DNA of 64,000 nucleotides from Panulirus ornatus. Lineage: Eukaryota > Arthropoda > Malacostraca > Decapoda > Palinuridae. The stretch spans positions 26,145,394 through 26,209,393 of the forward strand of contig NC_092231.1 in the NCBI RefSeq assembly GCF_036320965.1. Reading direction: 5' to 3'. Under the pieces are notes generated by a model. The model did not search any database, was not told the origin of the DNA, and saw only the letters and a program-made list of their open reading frames with translations. The position numbers and the translations under genes were made by a program. Below are positions 46,003 to 58,900 of the stretch, one piece after another. Positions within the stretch are counted from its first letter, which is position 1, and each line of letters starts with the position of its first letter.

Positions 46003-46212
46003 GCAAGAGTGGTGAAGCGCAATGTGGAGCAGACATGGGAGGCTGTGTGGATCAGACATGGAGGGCGGTGTGGAGCAGACATGGAGGGGTGTGTGGAGGG
46101 CTGTGTGGAGCAAACATTGAGGGCTGTGTGGAGCAAACATAGAGGGCTGCGTAGAGGAGACATGGAGGGCTGTGTGGAAGGGACGTGGAGGACAGTGTGG
46201 AGGAGACGTGGT
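46003..46212. repeat. 23-bp minisatellite, about 8 copies
   Basis: Unit agacatggagggctgtgtgg with agc/agg. Copies vary at aac/gac and one or two are shortened. Confidence 0.85.
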
Positions 46213-46662
46213 CCGGGTATAATGACCAATGTACATACAACTCCTCCGTCAATTAGCATGGTAATTAGTGAGTAACTTAAGGCACTTGTATTTTATAGCG
46301 GCCCCACAATGACGCAATTTAACTAAACGGCCTAATTTAACTTTTAACTGATTCCTTCTTCTTTTTCTTCTCTCATTTTCTCCTCCTACCAGAGGCCTCG
46401 GTTTTCCTCAAACCTCTTGGGAATACTTTTTTAGTTTCCCCTCGTACTATTTTCTGAATTAGTAGCTTGTGCTGTTTTGATACCTGGAATACTTTCCTTC
46501 CTCCTCCTCCTCTTCCTCTTGTGGATATGTTTCAATATTTTCCTCATTTTCTTCCTCCTCCTTACGTTATTGAGATTTTTCCTACCTCCTCTTTCTTCCT
46601 TCTTCCTCCCTACACCTGTCCAGGGCCACGTGTCTTATCTCTCGTATTACGCTTTCTTTACT
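46213..46662. other. Unrecognised pyrimidine-rich sequence
   Basis: T/C-rich, cttcctcctcc-type strings near 46,490-46,600. No gene. Confidence 0.4.
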
Positions 46663-46791
<129 letters not shown>

Positions 46792-46859
46792 ATCCTTCCA
46801 TTTCCCCTTCATTACCCCGTTACTCTTATCTCTTTTACTTTTTGCCTCTCCCTCGCCTT

Positions 46860-47860
46860 CTCAGCCTCCCGCCCCACCACCCATGCCTTCCTTGCCACGT
46901 ACCCTTGCTCCCCGCCCCACCACACACCCACGCCTCCTCCCTTTTCACAAACCCATGCCACTCACGTTTTCCACACCACACAACCACTCCTTGCACACCA
47001 CACACCCACGCCTTCCTCATCACGCACCCACGCAGCCTTCACCACACGCCCGCGGCTCCCCACCAAACACCCATGGCTCTCCACCACGCACCCATGCCAC
47101 CCTAACCACGCACCCACGTCTTTCTTACCTCAAACCCACGTCTCCTTTACTACACACCCATGCGTCCCGCCACACCACCCTCATCACGCATCTACCCTTC
47201 CTCACCACACATCCACCCTTGCATCACCACGCACCCACCCCCTCCTTCACCACACACCTACGCCACCCTCACCACACCCACGCCCTCCATCACCAAACAA
47301 GCCATGCCTCCCTCAATGCAACCATGCATCCCTCACTACAACCACGCCTCCTTCATCCCACACCCATGCCCTCCTTACCACACACCCAAACCTTCCTCGC
47401 CACACGTCCGCACCTTCCCCCAGCCCCCACCTTCACCCCCCAATACCCGCGTCTCCCTAACCAAACACCTACGGATCCCCCGCCACACACACCCACACCT
47501 TCCTAACACACACCCCCGCCATCTTGACCACACCCACCCCTCCCTCTCCACACATCCACGCCACCTTCACTACACAACCGCGCCACCCACACTACATATC
47601 CACACCACACATCCACGCCACCCACACTACATATTCACGCCACCCTTTCCACACATCCACGCCACCCACACTACATATCCACGCCACCCTTTCCACACAT
47701 CCACGCCACCCACACTACATATCCTCACAGCCGTACCATCTTCATCAAACACCCACACCTCCCGCCCACCACACACCCACTCATCCCTATCCACATACCC
47801 ATGGCTCCTTCACCACACACCCACGTCTTCCTCAAGCCACATCCGTTACCCCAACAAACC
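46860..47860. repeat. C-rich degenerate repeat (caccacacacccacgcc)
   Basis: Short phrases caccacacacccacgcc, ccttcctcaccac and tcaccacacaccca recur at 15-25 base spacing. Three plus-strand frames stay open and read His/Thr/Pro-rich peptides, a consequence of composition (few stops possible). Confidence 0.75.
47575..47730. repeat. 44-bp sub-array
   Basis: Unit acacatccacgccacccaca followed by ctacatatccacgccaccctttcc. Copies start at 47,651 and 47,695. Confidence 0.8.
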
Positions 47861-48296
47861 AAATGTACCATAACGTTCACCCTACCAGACCAAACAAATC
47901 ATATTCTTCACCACATAGAACCAAATCCCTCACGTCAGCAAACCATATTATTCAACTCATCAAACCATATTCAACAAACCATACCCTTCAACCCAACAAG
48001 CCTCTATCTCCCAGCATATCGTTTCTCCCAACTCCATCTAACCGTATCCCTCATCACCAGCAAACTATATCCCTAACCCTTACGAACTAACTATACCATA
48101 CATCTCATCTCCAGCAAATCACACCTCTCATCTCAAACAGAGCTTATCATTTCCCTTCAAACAGTGCATTTAAACCAGATTTTTTTTCACCCCGTCAAAC
48201 CAAATGAACTATAACTTTTCCTCCAACAAAATAACTAATCCATAACCTTTCACCTCCAGCAAACTAACTGAGCCATGTTCCTTACCTCCAAAACGA
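47861..48296. repeat. Diverged CA-rich repeat (accaaacaaaccatat)
   Basis: Loose copies of the caaaccatat phrase that becomes regular in the next array. Confidence 0.55.
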
Positions 48297-48800
48297 AGTG
48301 AACTATATCCCTAACCTCCAACCAACCAAACCAACCATATCGCTACCCCCCCACAACCAACCAAACCAACCATATCGCTACCCCCAACAAACCAAACCAG
48401 CCATATCGCTAGTCCCCAACAAACCAAACCAGTCATATCGCTAGTCCCCAACAAACCAAACCAACCATATCGCTACCCCCCACAACCAACCAAACCAACC
48501 ATATCGCTACCCCCCAACAAACCAAACCAGTCATATCGCTAGTCCCCAACAAACCAAACCAGTCATATCGCTAGTCCCCAACAAACCAAACCAACCATAT
48601 CGCTACCCCCCACAACCAACCAAACCAACCATATCGCTACCCCCAACAAACCAAACCAGCCATATCGCTAGTCCCCAACAAACCAACCAGTCATATCGCT
48701 AGTCCCCAACAAACAAACCAACCATATCGCTACCCCCCATCAAACTAAAACAACCATATCGCTGGTCCTAACAAACCAAACCAGCCGTATCGCTTCCCCT
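48297..48800. repeat. 32-34-bp minisatellite, about 15 copies
   Basis: Unit caacaaaccaaaccagtcat followed by atcgctagtcc, alternating with aaccaaccatatcgctaccc. The string catatcg is spaced 32-34 bases. Confidence 0.9.
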
Positions 48801-48834
48801 CCCCCCCAAAAAAACCAAGGCCCTCTCCCGTGAG

Positions 48835-51800
48835 GCAAGACCCAGTATGAGAGAAGAACCAGCGTGAGGCAAGACCCAGTATGAGAGAAGAACCAGCGTG
48901 AGGCAAGACCCAGTATGAGAGAAGAACCAGCGTGAGGCAAGATCCAGTGCCAGACGAGGCCCAGCGTGAGGCAAGACCCAGTATGAGAGAAGAACCAGCG
49001 TGAGGCAAGATCCAGTGCCAGACGAGGCCCAGCGTGAGGCAAGACCCAGCTTGAGGCAAGACCCAGTATGAGAGAAGAACCAGCGTGAGGCAAGACCCAG
49101 CTTGAGGCAAGACCCAGCTTGAGGCAAGACCCAGTATGAGAGAAGAACCAGCGTGAGGCAAGATCCAGTGCCAGACGAGGCCCAGCGTGAGGCAAGACCC
49201 AGTATGAGAGAAGAACCAGCGTGAGGCAAGACCCAGTATGAGAGAAGAACCAGCGTGAGGCAAGACCCAGCTTGAGGCAAGACCCAGCTTGAGGCAAGAC
49301 CCAGCTTGAGGCAAGACCCAGCTTGAGGCAAGACCCAGCTTGAGGCAAGACCCAGCTTGAGGCAAGACCCAGTATGAGAGAAGAACCAGCGTGAGGCAAG
49401 ACCCAGCTTGAGGCAAGACCCAGCTTGAGGCAAGACCCAGCTTGAGGCAAGACCCAGCTTGAGGCAAGACCCAGTATGAGAGAAGAACCAGCGTGAGGCA
49501 AGACCCAGTATGAGAGAAGAACCAGCGTGAGGCAAGACCCAGCTTGAGGCAAGACCCAGCTTGAGGCAAGACCCAGCTTGAGGCAAGACCCAGCTTGAGG
49601 CAAGACCCAGTATGAGAGAAGAACCAGCGTGAGGCAAGATCCAGTGCCAGACGAGGCCCAGCGTGAGGCAAGACCCAGTATGAGAGAAGAACCAGCGTGA
49701 GGCAAGACCCAGCTTGAGGCAAGACCCAGTATGAGAGAAGAACCAGCGTGAGGCAAGACCCAGCTTGAGGCAAGACCCAGCTTGAGGCAAGACCCAGCTT
49801 GAGGCAAGACCCAGCTTGAGGCAAGACCCAGCTTGAGGCAAGACCCAGCTTGAGGCAAGACCCAGTATGAGAGAAGAACCAGCGTGAGGCAAGACCCAGT
49901 ATGAGAGAAGAACCAGCGTGAGGCAAGACCCAGTATGAGAGAAGAACCAGCGTGAGGCAAGACCCAGCTTGAGGCAAGACCCAGCTTGAGGCAAGACCCA
50001 GTATGAGAGAAGAACCAGCGTGAGGCAAGATCCAGTGCCAGACGAGGCCCAGCGTGAGGCAAGACCCAGCTTGAGGCAAGACCCAGTATGAGAGAAGAAC
50101 CAGCGTGAGGCAAGACCCAGTATGAGAGAAGAACCAGCGTGAGGCAAGACCCAGTATGAGAGAAGAACCAGCGTGAGGCAAGACCCAGCTTGAGGCAAGA
50201 CCCAGCTTGAGGCAAGACCCAGTATGAGAGAAGAACCAGCGTGAGGCAAGACCCAGTATGAGAGAAGAACCAGCGTGAGGCAAGACCCAGTATGAGAGAA
50301 GAACCAGCGTGAGGCAAGATCCAGTGCCAGACGAGGCCCAGCGTGAGGCAAGATCCAGTGCCAGACGAGGCCCAGCGTGAGGCAAGACCCAGTATGAGAG
50401 AAGAACCAGCGTGAGGCAAGACCCAGTATGAGAGAAGAACCAGCGTGAGGCAAGATCCAGTGCCAGACGAGGCCCAGCGTGAGGCAAGACCCAGCGTGAG
50501 GCAAGACCCAGTATGAGAGAAGAACCAGCGTGAGGCAAGACCCAGCTTGAGGCAAGACCCAGCTTGAGGCAAGACCCAGCTTGAGGCAAGACCCAGTATG
50601 AGAGAAGAACCAGCGTGAGGCAAGACCCAGTATGAGAGAAGAACCAGCGTGAGGCAAGACCCAGCTTGAGGCAAGACCCAGTATGAGAGAAGAACCAGCG
50701 TGAGGCAAGACCCAGTATGAGAGAAGAACCAGCGTGAGGCAAGACCCAGCTTGAGGCAAGACCCAGTATGAGAGAAGAACCAGCGTGAGGCAAGACCCAG
50801 CTTGAGGCAAGACCCAGTATGAGAGAAGAACCAGCGTGAGGCAAGATCCAGTGCCAGACGAGGCCCAGCGTGAGGCAAGACCCAGTATGAGAGAAGAACC
50901 AGCGTGAGGCAAGACCCAGCTTGAGGCAAGACCCAGTATGAGAGAAGAACCAGCGTGAGGCAAGACCCAGTATGAGAGAAGAACCAGCGTGAGGCAAGAC
51001 CCAGTATGAGAGAAGAACCAGCGTGAGGCAAGACCCAGTATGAGAGAAGAACCAGCGTGAGGCAAGATCCAGTGCCAGACGAGGCCCAGCGTGAGGCAAG
51101 ATCCAGTGCCAGACGAGGCCCAGCGTGAGGCAAGACCCAGCTTGAGGCAAGACCCAGTATGAGAGAAGAACCAGCGTGAGGCAAGACCCAGTATGAGAGA
51201 AGAACCAGCGTGAGGCAAGACCCAGCTTGAGGCAAGACCCAGTGTGAGGCAAAGCTCAGCGTGAGGCAAGACCCAGCTTGAGGCAAGACCCAGTATGAGA
51301 GAAGAACCAGCGTGAGGCAAGACCCAGTATGAGAGAAGAACCAGCGTGAGGCAAGACCCAGCTTGAGGCAAGACCCAGCTTGAGGCAAGACCCAGCTTGA
51401 GGCAAGACCCAGTATGAGAGAAGAACCAGCGTGAGGCAAGACCCAGTATGAGAGAAGAACCAGCGTGAGGCAAGACCCAGCTTGAGGCAAGACCCAGTAT
51501 GAGAGAAGAACCAGCGTGAGGCAAGACCCAGCTTGAGGCAAGACCCAGCTTGAGGCAAGACCCAGTATGAGAGAAGAACCAGCGTGAGGCAAGATCCAGT
51601 GCCAGACGAGGCCCAGCGTGAGGCAAGACCCAGCTTGAGGCAAGACCCAGCTTGAGGCAAGACCCAGTATGAGAGAAGAACCAGCGTGAGGCAAGACCCA
51701 GCTTGAGGCAAGACCCAGCTTGAGGCAAGACCCAGTATGAGAGAAGAACCAGCGTGAGGCAAGACCCAGTATGAGAGAAGAACCAGCGTGAGGCAAGACC

Positions 51801-52345
51801 CAGTATGAGAGAAGAACCAGCGTGAGGCAAGACCCAGTATGAGAGAAGAACCAGCGTGAGGCAAGACCCAGCTTGAGGCAAGATCCAGGATGAGGCAGAA
51901 CCCAGCGTGAGGCAAGACCCAGTGTGAGGCAAAGCTCAGCGTGAGGCAAGACCCAGTGTGAGACAAGGCCTAGCGTGAGGCAAGACCCAGTATGAGAGAA
52001 GAACCAGCGTGAGGCAAGATCCAGTGCCAGACGAGGCCCAGCGTGAGGCAAGACCCAGCTTGAGGCAAGACCCAGTATGAGAGAAGAACCAGCGTGAGGC
52101 AAGATCCAGTGCCAGACGAGGCCCAGCGTGAGGCAAGACCCAGCATGAGGCAAGACCCAGTATGAGAGAAGAACCAGCGTGAGGCAAGATCCAGTGCCAG
52201 ACGAGGCCCAGCGTGAGGCAAGACCCAGCTTGAGGCAAGACCCAGTGCGAGACAAAATCCAGCGTGAGGCAAGACCCAGTGCGAGACGAGGCCCAGCGTG
52301 AGCCAATACCCAGCGTGAGGCAAGACCCAGCGTGAGGCAAGCGCT
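48835..52345. repeat. 17-bp minisatellite, about 205 copies, 3.5 kb
   Basis: Basic unit ttgaggcaagacccagc (17 bases). Two dimeric variants dominate: gtgaggcaagacccagt with atgagagaagaaccagc, and gtgaggcaagatccagt with gccagacgaggcccagc. Edge copies are more diverged (gcaaagctcagc, gacaaaatccagc). On the minus strand all three frames are open for 0.8-1.26 thousand codons. Because 17 is not a multiple of three, a single reading frame cycles through every phase of the unit, so one phase being stop-free makes all three open. That argues against a gene and for a satellite. Confidence 0.95.
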
Positions 52346-52791
52346 GTGTTGAGGTAAGGTATAGTAAGGTTGTTGCCTCAGTAGTTGAAGCATTGTATGG
52401 GGCCAGTTGATGAGTGTCGTTGTCGTGTGAGTTTCATCAGCCGTGGTTGATATAAACTGGATTAATGACACAGACTTCGACAGAAAACTGAAGATAGTCA
52501 GATCGCTCATTGGTTCCGATATTGTGTTGTTCATTGATATACTGGCTCAACTGTATCCAGGTAGTGTCCGGAAAAAATGACATTTTAACTCTGAAAACTG
52601 GTGGGATCAGTTTCGATGTAGGCAGGGTGTATGGCAAGTAGAATGTGTGTCATTTAGAGTGTATGGCATTAAGAAATATATATTTATCCCACATTGCATG
52701 GACACTGGTAGATACGAAAGTTGTTCCAGTAATGGATAGAATAGAAGAATTTATTGCAAGAGAATTTTCTTCAATATAGGATAACAGTCGA
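52346..52791. other. Unrecognised sequence
   Basis: No supported feature. Confidence 0.4.
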
Positions 52792-53005
52792 AGTATAGAA
52801 TGCCATAGTTGTAGTAGAGAATGCCGTAGTTTAAGTATGGAATACCGTAATTGAAATAGAGAACACCATGGTTGAAGTATAGAACACCATGGTTGGAGTA
52901 TAGAACACCATGGTTGAAGTATAGAACACCATGGTTGAAGTATAGAACACCATGGTTGAAGTATAGAACACCATGGTTGAAGTATAGAACACTATGGTAG
53001 TAATG
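52792..53005. repeat. 21-bp minisatellite, about 10 copies
   Basis: Unit gaacaccatggttgaagtat plus a. Copies 52,861-52,985 are nearly identical, and the 5' copies are diverged (gaatgccgtagtttaagtat). Confidence 0.9.
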
Positions 53006-54785
53006 GTTCACATCATGAACTCATCCTGTACACTGTAATGATTCGTGTGGGAAGACAACCAACTTTACACTGCAAGATTTCGTCAGTCTTGATTGAAAAT
53101 GTGAGGAACAGTAGACCAGATTTATGGTAACGAGTCTGACCTTTCGCCTCTTAGAACATCAATAAAAACAGAATAAAAAAGTTCGAAAATATATATCAAT
53201 ATGTAATGATAAGTACATGACCAACGTGTCTGTGAGAATTGACCCTGAGTACACCCAAGAAGTACTGTATCATTACGGACGGGTCTGAGGGATCTCAAAC
53301 TCGCCTTCTGTTGCATGGGTCGGGTTGGTATGCGTGAATGTGAGGCGCGTTTCTTCATTGTTAGGGAGGCTATTCTGTATAGTAATCACTCGAGAAATAG
53401 AAGAATATAATATGTATTTTAGCTCTTTGAAAACTGTATCCTCTGTGCTGTGTACTTTGCATTACGACTTAGGTTAGAACTCTATATGTATATGTAAGGA
53501 GAGGGATTCCAGTGTGAGGCCAGGCCCAAGAGTCATTGTCCATATCCTTTCTCCGTTGTCATGTTGTCTGTAAAAGAATATTAAGCATCAAGTCCGTCGG
53601 CCCCAAAATGAAGGAAGGAACGACGCAAATTAGATTGATGGAGAGAAGAAGAAGAAGAGGAAACTTAGCAGAACAGTATGAGTTCCTGTGGGAGACGTAA
53701 CTCGCTCGAAACATAAACACGTGTGGAAATGTTTGGATTCTTTTCGGTCAGGGTTGGTAGGGCAAGTACCGCTGTCGCCGGGCAAGATATGAGGACTGAA
53801 ATAACGTGGAATGAATTGTTAATGTAAGCATCAAACTATCGTATGAAAGCTCTGGTGGAGGCGAGGGGGAGAACGTGTTGCTGAATAGATGCCGGCAGAT
53901 CCTTGTACAGATTGTCAACAAGGCTTGTGGTGGGTTCTAAGTCGAGCGTGATAAAGAGGGAGGGTTTGTGGTCCAGTGCCGAGTTGAACGCGGCGTCTGG
54001 CGTCGCTCTGTGTGTGTGTGTGTGTGTGTGTGTAGGGCAAGTTTAACACGGCGTGTCGCTGTGAGTGGAATCGTTGAGGAAAGTTGAGCACGGTCCGTCA
54101 CAGTCATTTGTGGCGTATTCGAAATATGGCGTAAAACAGACCCACTGTAGATCGGTTATACATTAACACTGAAACGCCGTGAATATCCCGGGGGAATATT
54201 TGTTCTAAAGAAATGAAATTAAGGGTAAACTGAGATAATATTCCCACTGGAGGACGTCAGCCCGGGAGAAAAAAAAGGAATGAATTTGTGAGGAATGACA
54301 GCGGAAAGATCAATACAAACGTGCGACTCTTAATATTACTGGGTGGAAGGTAGTGTGTGGGGTTATCGTGATCGGGGAGGCAAATCGGGAATGATCTTCG
54401 TCATTATCGGGGATTGGCGGAGGGGAGGAGGAAGTAACTAGGTCCAGTATAATTAGGTAATCACCGATTACAAACTTGCGTGTCTGAGGCGTGTAGTGTA
54501 GGTCAAGGTGACCCACTGTATGGTACAGTACAGAAGCGCTCAGCATCACGTGCAAACTCGCGTGACCGGACGTCAGATGGTGACTGAAACCTGGTCTCTA
54601 ACCAAGGTGAGGACATGGACACTATACTGTGAGAAAATAAACTGGAATAAATCGGCAAAGGATTTATTTGACGCTGTATCTGGAGGAAGGTTACCTTTGA
54701 GGATAGTGATGAAGATGTTGATTAATTAAATGTTTTGGGTGGTACTAACATGTAGGTGGAAGCGAAAGAAAAATATGATTAAGAG

Positions 54786-54788
<3 letters not shown>
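53006..54788. other. Long unrecognised region
   Basis: AT-rich mixed sequence containing a short (GT)n at 54,007-54,033. Only short open frames. No transposon protein or gene recognised. Confidence 0.4.

Positions 54789-54863
<75 letters not shown>
54789..54863. repeat. (TA)n microsatellite
   Basis: About 75 bases of TA. Confidence 0.95.
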
Positions 54864-54865
<2 letters not shown>

Positions 54866-55080
54866 AACAATGATGAGAATAAATTTCTACTGATGGTACT
54901 TATAGATTCTGGTATGAAAGGAAATAAATTACGGAACACATTAATAACACCAAACAGTTGTGGTGGTGGTGGTGTAGGAAGATGGGAAATTGCATTTTTT
55001 TATTATTAATGAAAAATATTAGTGGACAAATATTTTATGTTGTGCAGGGGAGTGGGGGCGAGAATGTAGTGGAAGATAAG

Positions 55081-55196
<116 letters not shown>

Positions 55197-55459
55197 TGCT
55201 GGTTCTTAGAGGTGGAAGGATGTTTGCCATCGTTTACCAGAGGATCCTAACGACCCCATTCGCTTGTTAGCTCGCCACCAGGAGATCCCAGAGGAACTCT
55301 AATCATGACTGACGTTGTGGCCTGACCATCTGTCTCGTTCCTTCCTATTGTTTGTCTCCGTCATTGTTGATGTATGGACCACGTCTGTACTGGTGCAGTA
55401 AGTCAGTGGGAGATGTACAAATTTATTATGACGTGCCGTTAATAATGATTCTCTCGCTC

Positions 55460-55464
<5 letters not shown>

Positions 55465-55551
<87 letters not shown>

Positions 55552-55556
55552 ATAAA
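55465..55556. repeat. (TA)n with (TATG)n end
   Basis: About 75 bases of TA, then TATG copies. Confidence 0.95.
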
Positions 55557-55599
55557 GAGTTGTTGTTCTCCGCCTGCTCGAGGTGACACCATAATTCAA

Positions 55600-55830
55600 A
55601 CGTCACCTTTGGCGAAGCTGTATCTTCGGGTGTACAGCCTCGTTAAAGAACTTCTCACTGCAGAAGCGCCAACACACCTCCCTGCTGCTGGATTGATAGC
55701 AGTCAAAGGCTGAACATTTACGGAGAAAATGCACAAAATATTGACCACGTTCGGGGGGGTTCAACTGACACTCTAGGCAGATGCGACGTTTGAGGTTTAT
55801 ATACAGCCGTCTGACAGCTGATGACGTCCA
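55600..55830 (-). pseudogene. Cys-rich fragment, possible LINE C-terminal zinc motif
   Basis: The C-terminal half of a minus-strand frame (56,067-55,603) reads LYINLKRRICLECQ, then a Cys-x2-Cys-x12-His-x4-Cys arrangement ending VHFLRKCSAF, and a further Cys-rich segment (EVCWRFCSEKFF). CCHC motifs of this spacing occur at the C-terminus of several non-LTR retrotransposon proteins, but I see no RT motif beside it and cannot identify it. The N-terminal half of the frame is Ser/Thr-rich and probably not coding. A true host exon is possible but unsupported. Confidence 0.3.
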
Positions 55831-57199
55831 CAGTGGTTTGGTTGAGGCTATTCCTGCAGCGGTCTTTACGAACTCTGATGAGCACGATGGGGTTGCGTTA
55901 GCCGAACTGCAACTTGGGGACGAAGTGTCTCGGGTGGCAGGTGTTGACGGTGGCGAGAACTCACCTCTATGATGAGATGCACTTGATGACTGTGTATGAT
56001 ATAAATTACTACATACAGCTGGAGTAATGTGAACTAGGGAGTTCCAGTCACCATCTACACTGTTCACCTCACCAAGTTTCAGCTTCGTCGTCAGGTCTAA
56101 GATCTGCCTTCAAAATGCAAGATGTCTCCCTCAGGGGTCACCCCCTCCCAACTCCCCCAGGTCAAGACTCTTCCCCCCCCCCCCAGACTTGCTCCCCTTC
56201 CCTCTCCACCTGTCGCCCCGTCAAACCCCCCCCCCCCCCCCGGGCCAGGCTTCTGACCAAAACTGAAATGATAGGTATTAATACTGCTCCCTCGCCGTGG
56301 GGCTCATTTGCATATTCCTGAAATATATCCAGGGGCCGAGTCCTCTCCATAACCCGTTATGTAAATATGCCGCCAATATTCTGTTAAAAGATCGCCGCTG
56401 CACAAAAGGGTTCCTGAGATCAAGGCGAGGACATGCAGGCCATCTGCCGGAGTAAAGAATTTTTCCCCTCTTTTAAGGGAACGTTTTTTTCCCCTGTCTC
56501 TCTTTCTCTTTACGGAAAAGCAACATTTGTATCTCGCTGTTGGGCCCCGTTGAACGAGAGGGTAGGGGGAATGTGGGGGGAGGAGGGAGTCTGGCGGGGG
56601 AAATAATAACAAAGGGAATAGATTCGAGATTGGTAAACAAAGGATTGTTATGAGGGAGAGCAGGCTGGTCGCCTACAGTCTCTGGAAGATAAACAAAAGG
56701 AGTAACCACAGGATAAACGATCGGGATATGAAAACAAAGAAAAATGGTCGGGAGGAGGGGAGGTGTTGCTGGAGATAGAGGAAATAGGATCTGAATATGA
56801 AACCAAAGGAACATCCCGAGGAGGGTGGATGGATGGAGGAGGGGGACTGCATCAGAGGGACGGTGGATTGTGTGTGGATGTTACCGGACAAAAGGTTATC
56901 ACCATGGTAACACTAGCCTACACACGGACCAGCTCGTGTATTGTAAATGTGTGAAGGTAGAATTGTCGTATATACGTACTGGGGTGTCTCTGTGTATGTT
57001 CGAGTTGTTTGGAAGGTCTGAACGTAAAGGTGATAATCACATGTCGAAATATTTTCCCGTAACGTTTATAACGAAACATACGATCTTAAGAGCATATTTT
57101 ATAACTCTGAATGTACTGAAATAGTACTTTTCAACACAATAGAAATATTTTCATATATAGCTGCGGGGAATAATATGTTGTGTGGTGATTTTGGAGCGA
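55831..57199. other. Unrecognised region with poly-C runs
   Basis: C runs of 12 (56,173-56,184) and 16 (56,226-56,241). The rest is mixed sequence with short overlapping frames. No gene recognised. Confidence 0.4.
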
Positions 57200-57751
57200 C
57201 ATGTTGAAGGAAGTTGATGGGGGTCTCTGGGAAAGTATAGGAGGGGTTGTGGTGTCATATTCCTCCCACTGTGGGTCATTAGCATCATTGTCATCACCTT
57301 CCTCAGGTGATGTCACCACTGGAGGAGGTCTTCGTCGGAAGAGAAAGGCTAACACTGATTGTCTTGCTCGTTTTTCTTCTTGATTTGCAGCTCCTTGTAG
57401 TACTAAGGGGTGACCGCCGCCTCCGTCAGCCTGCGTCATGACTGGGGTTATTGCCTGATGTGATTTCTGTAGCATCCACGACACATTAGGGAAAGTCAAG
57501 ACAAGTTGGTCTTCAGTCAGCTAACGCGAAGTGAGTCGATCTTTTTTTCTACTCTCGTCTTCCTCTCCGTCAGCACACTTTTGTGATAACTGTATTATCA
57601 TGCTGTCGATCAGGTCTTCACCATGTAAGTTTAACACCTCAACAGGGTCTCAGTTCTTCGGCAGACTACATAACCACTTACATGCGCCAGGCTTACAGAA
57701 TTTTCCGGAATGATTTGTGGACTGTCACCTGCAGGAAAATCTGGAAAGTCG

Positions 57752-57810
<59 letters not shown>

Positions 57811-58900
57811 GCCAGAACCTCCTCTTAGCACGCCATTCGCAGTCGTCTCTTGAATTTCTTTTCCAGAACTTGTCGTGTTGTCGACAACATTCATGATTTT
57901 AGATGAGTGCCAGCGTTCCCGAGTTGTTGGCTTGCCCTCCTCCCTCAGGGTGGCTCTTATCAGTTGGCGAAAAGTTCTAAGATAGTTGACCCTGAAGGTG
58001 GCGATTATCCCTTGATCCATGGGCTGGGGCAAGGAAGTGGTGTCTTCAGATATATGTGACACACCCACCTGTGGGCACACATCACCTAGATTCACTTGGT
58101 GGCATGCAACATTATTCAGCGTAAATAATGCCTTGTTGTCGACGTTTTTAGTGCGATAGTAACCCTTGTCGTCAGGGTAAAGGGAGTCAAGAGCCATAAA
58201 TACATAATGGAGTCCACGCCTTCTTGCTCGAACACCATTGCACCGGAGTCCTTCAGAACCATGGGAATTTAGGAACGGTACACTAATAAGGACTTCATCT
58301 TGGTATCTCCTGCAGCATTGCCACGCAGAAGGAGCGTCAAACGATCTTTATTCTGTGCTGGAAGACCAGACGCAGACTTTTCTTCCCTGGAACTAAAAAT
58401 TTCTTGCTGGCACACGCTGCCAGCACAGACCCGTCTCATCATGACTAAACACCTGCTGGGGTGTATACCCACCACCTTCACTTATCTTTCATCCTGCAGT
58501 TTATTCTGTTGCGGCTTAAGCGTCAGCATGTACAGCTTCCCCAGCTGTCATAATGATGTGTTGCTCATGTCGGTTCTTGAACCTATCAGACTACCTTCTG
58601 CTGGCTCGAGTCTTCTCTTCGTCCATTCCTCTTATCGTCAGTGATCTTTGTCTTCTCTGGAATCATCGGTGTGTTGAGCGTCATAATACGATGATTTCTA
58701 CTTTCAGTCCAGACACACTGCATGAGTTCCATGGTTTCCGTCAAATCACTCCCCCACCCTCCACCCTTTTTTTCTTTTGCTCAACAATGGCCACTGTAGA
58801 GGGAACTTGTAATGGAGCCTTATGTATGTTGGCTGCATTTGTGGCCAGTGTCCATGCCTCTTGTTACCTGTAATGTAACATAAATTGATGATGGTTTTAC
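57200..58900 (-). pseudogene. Tigger/pogo-like DNA transposase, inactivated
   Basis: Reads on the minus strand in the family order of Tigger (CENP-B-like HTH plus DDE_1) transposases. Near 58,810 PLQVPSTVAIV recalls the HTH helix with STV. 58,620-58,500 gives RFKNRH, then GEAVHADA. 58,480-58,400 gives EGGGYTPQQVFSHDETGLCW with the first catalytic Asp (codon at 58,440-58,438). A frameshift at about 58,400 leads into SSREEKSASGL and KDRLTLLLRGNAAGD, then KSLLVY. A stop follows at about 58,264. Near 58,115 LNNVACH stands where LDNAPGH is expected, so the second catalytic Asp is Asn. TTSLPQPMDQGIIATF with the third Asp is at about 58,040-57,990, about 33 residues on. RQLIRATLREEGKPTTRE follows. 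A (CA)n tract lies in the C-terminal part, then LTEDQLVL (57,520) and a basic/acidic tail. I found no terminal inverted repeats. Dead copy. Confidence 0.85.
57752..57808. repeat. (CA)n microsatellite inside the Tigger pseudogene
   Basis: About 56 bases of CA, read as Cys-Val repeats on the minus strand, between recognisable transposase segments. Confidence 0.95.

Noticed and set aside
48740..52534. Open frames of 1,264, 1,054 and 835 codons on the minus strand
   Set aside because: They overlap in all three phases of a 17-bp tandem array, so openness follows from the unit, not from selection.
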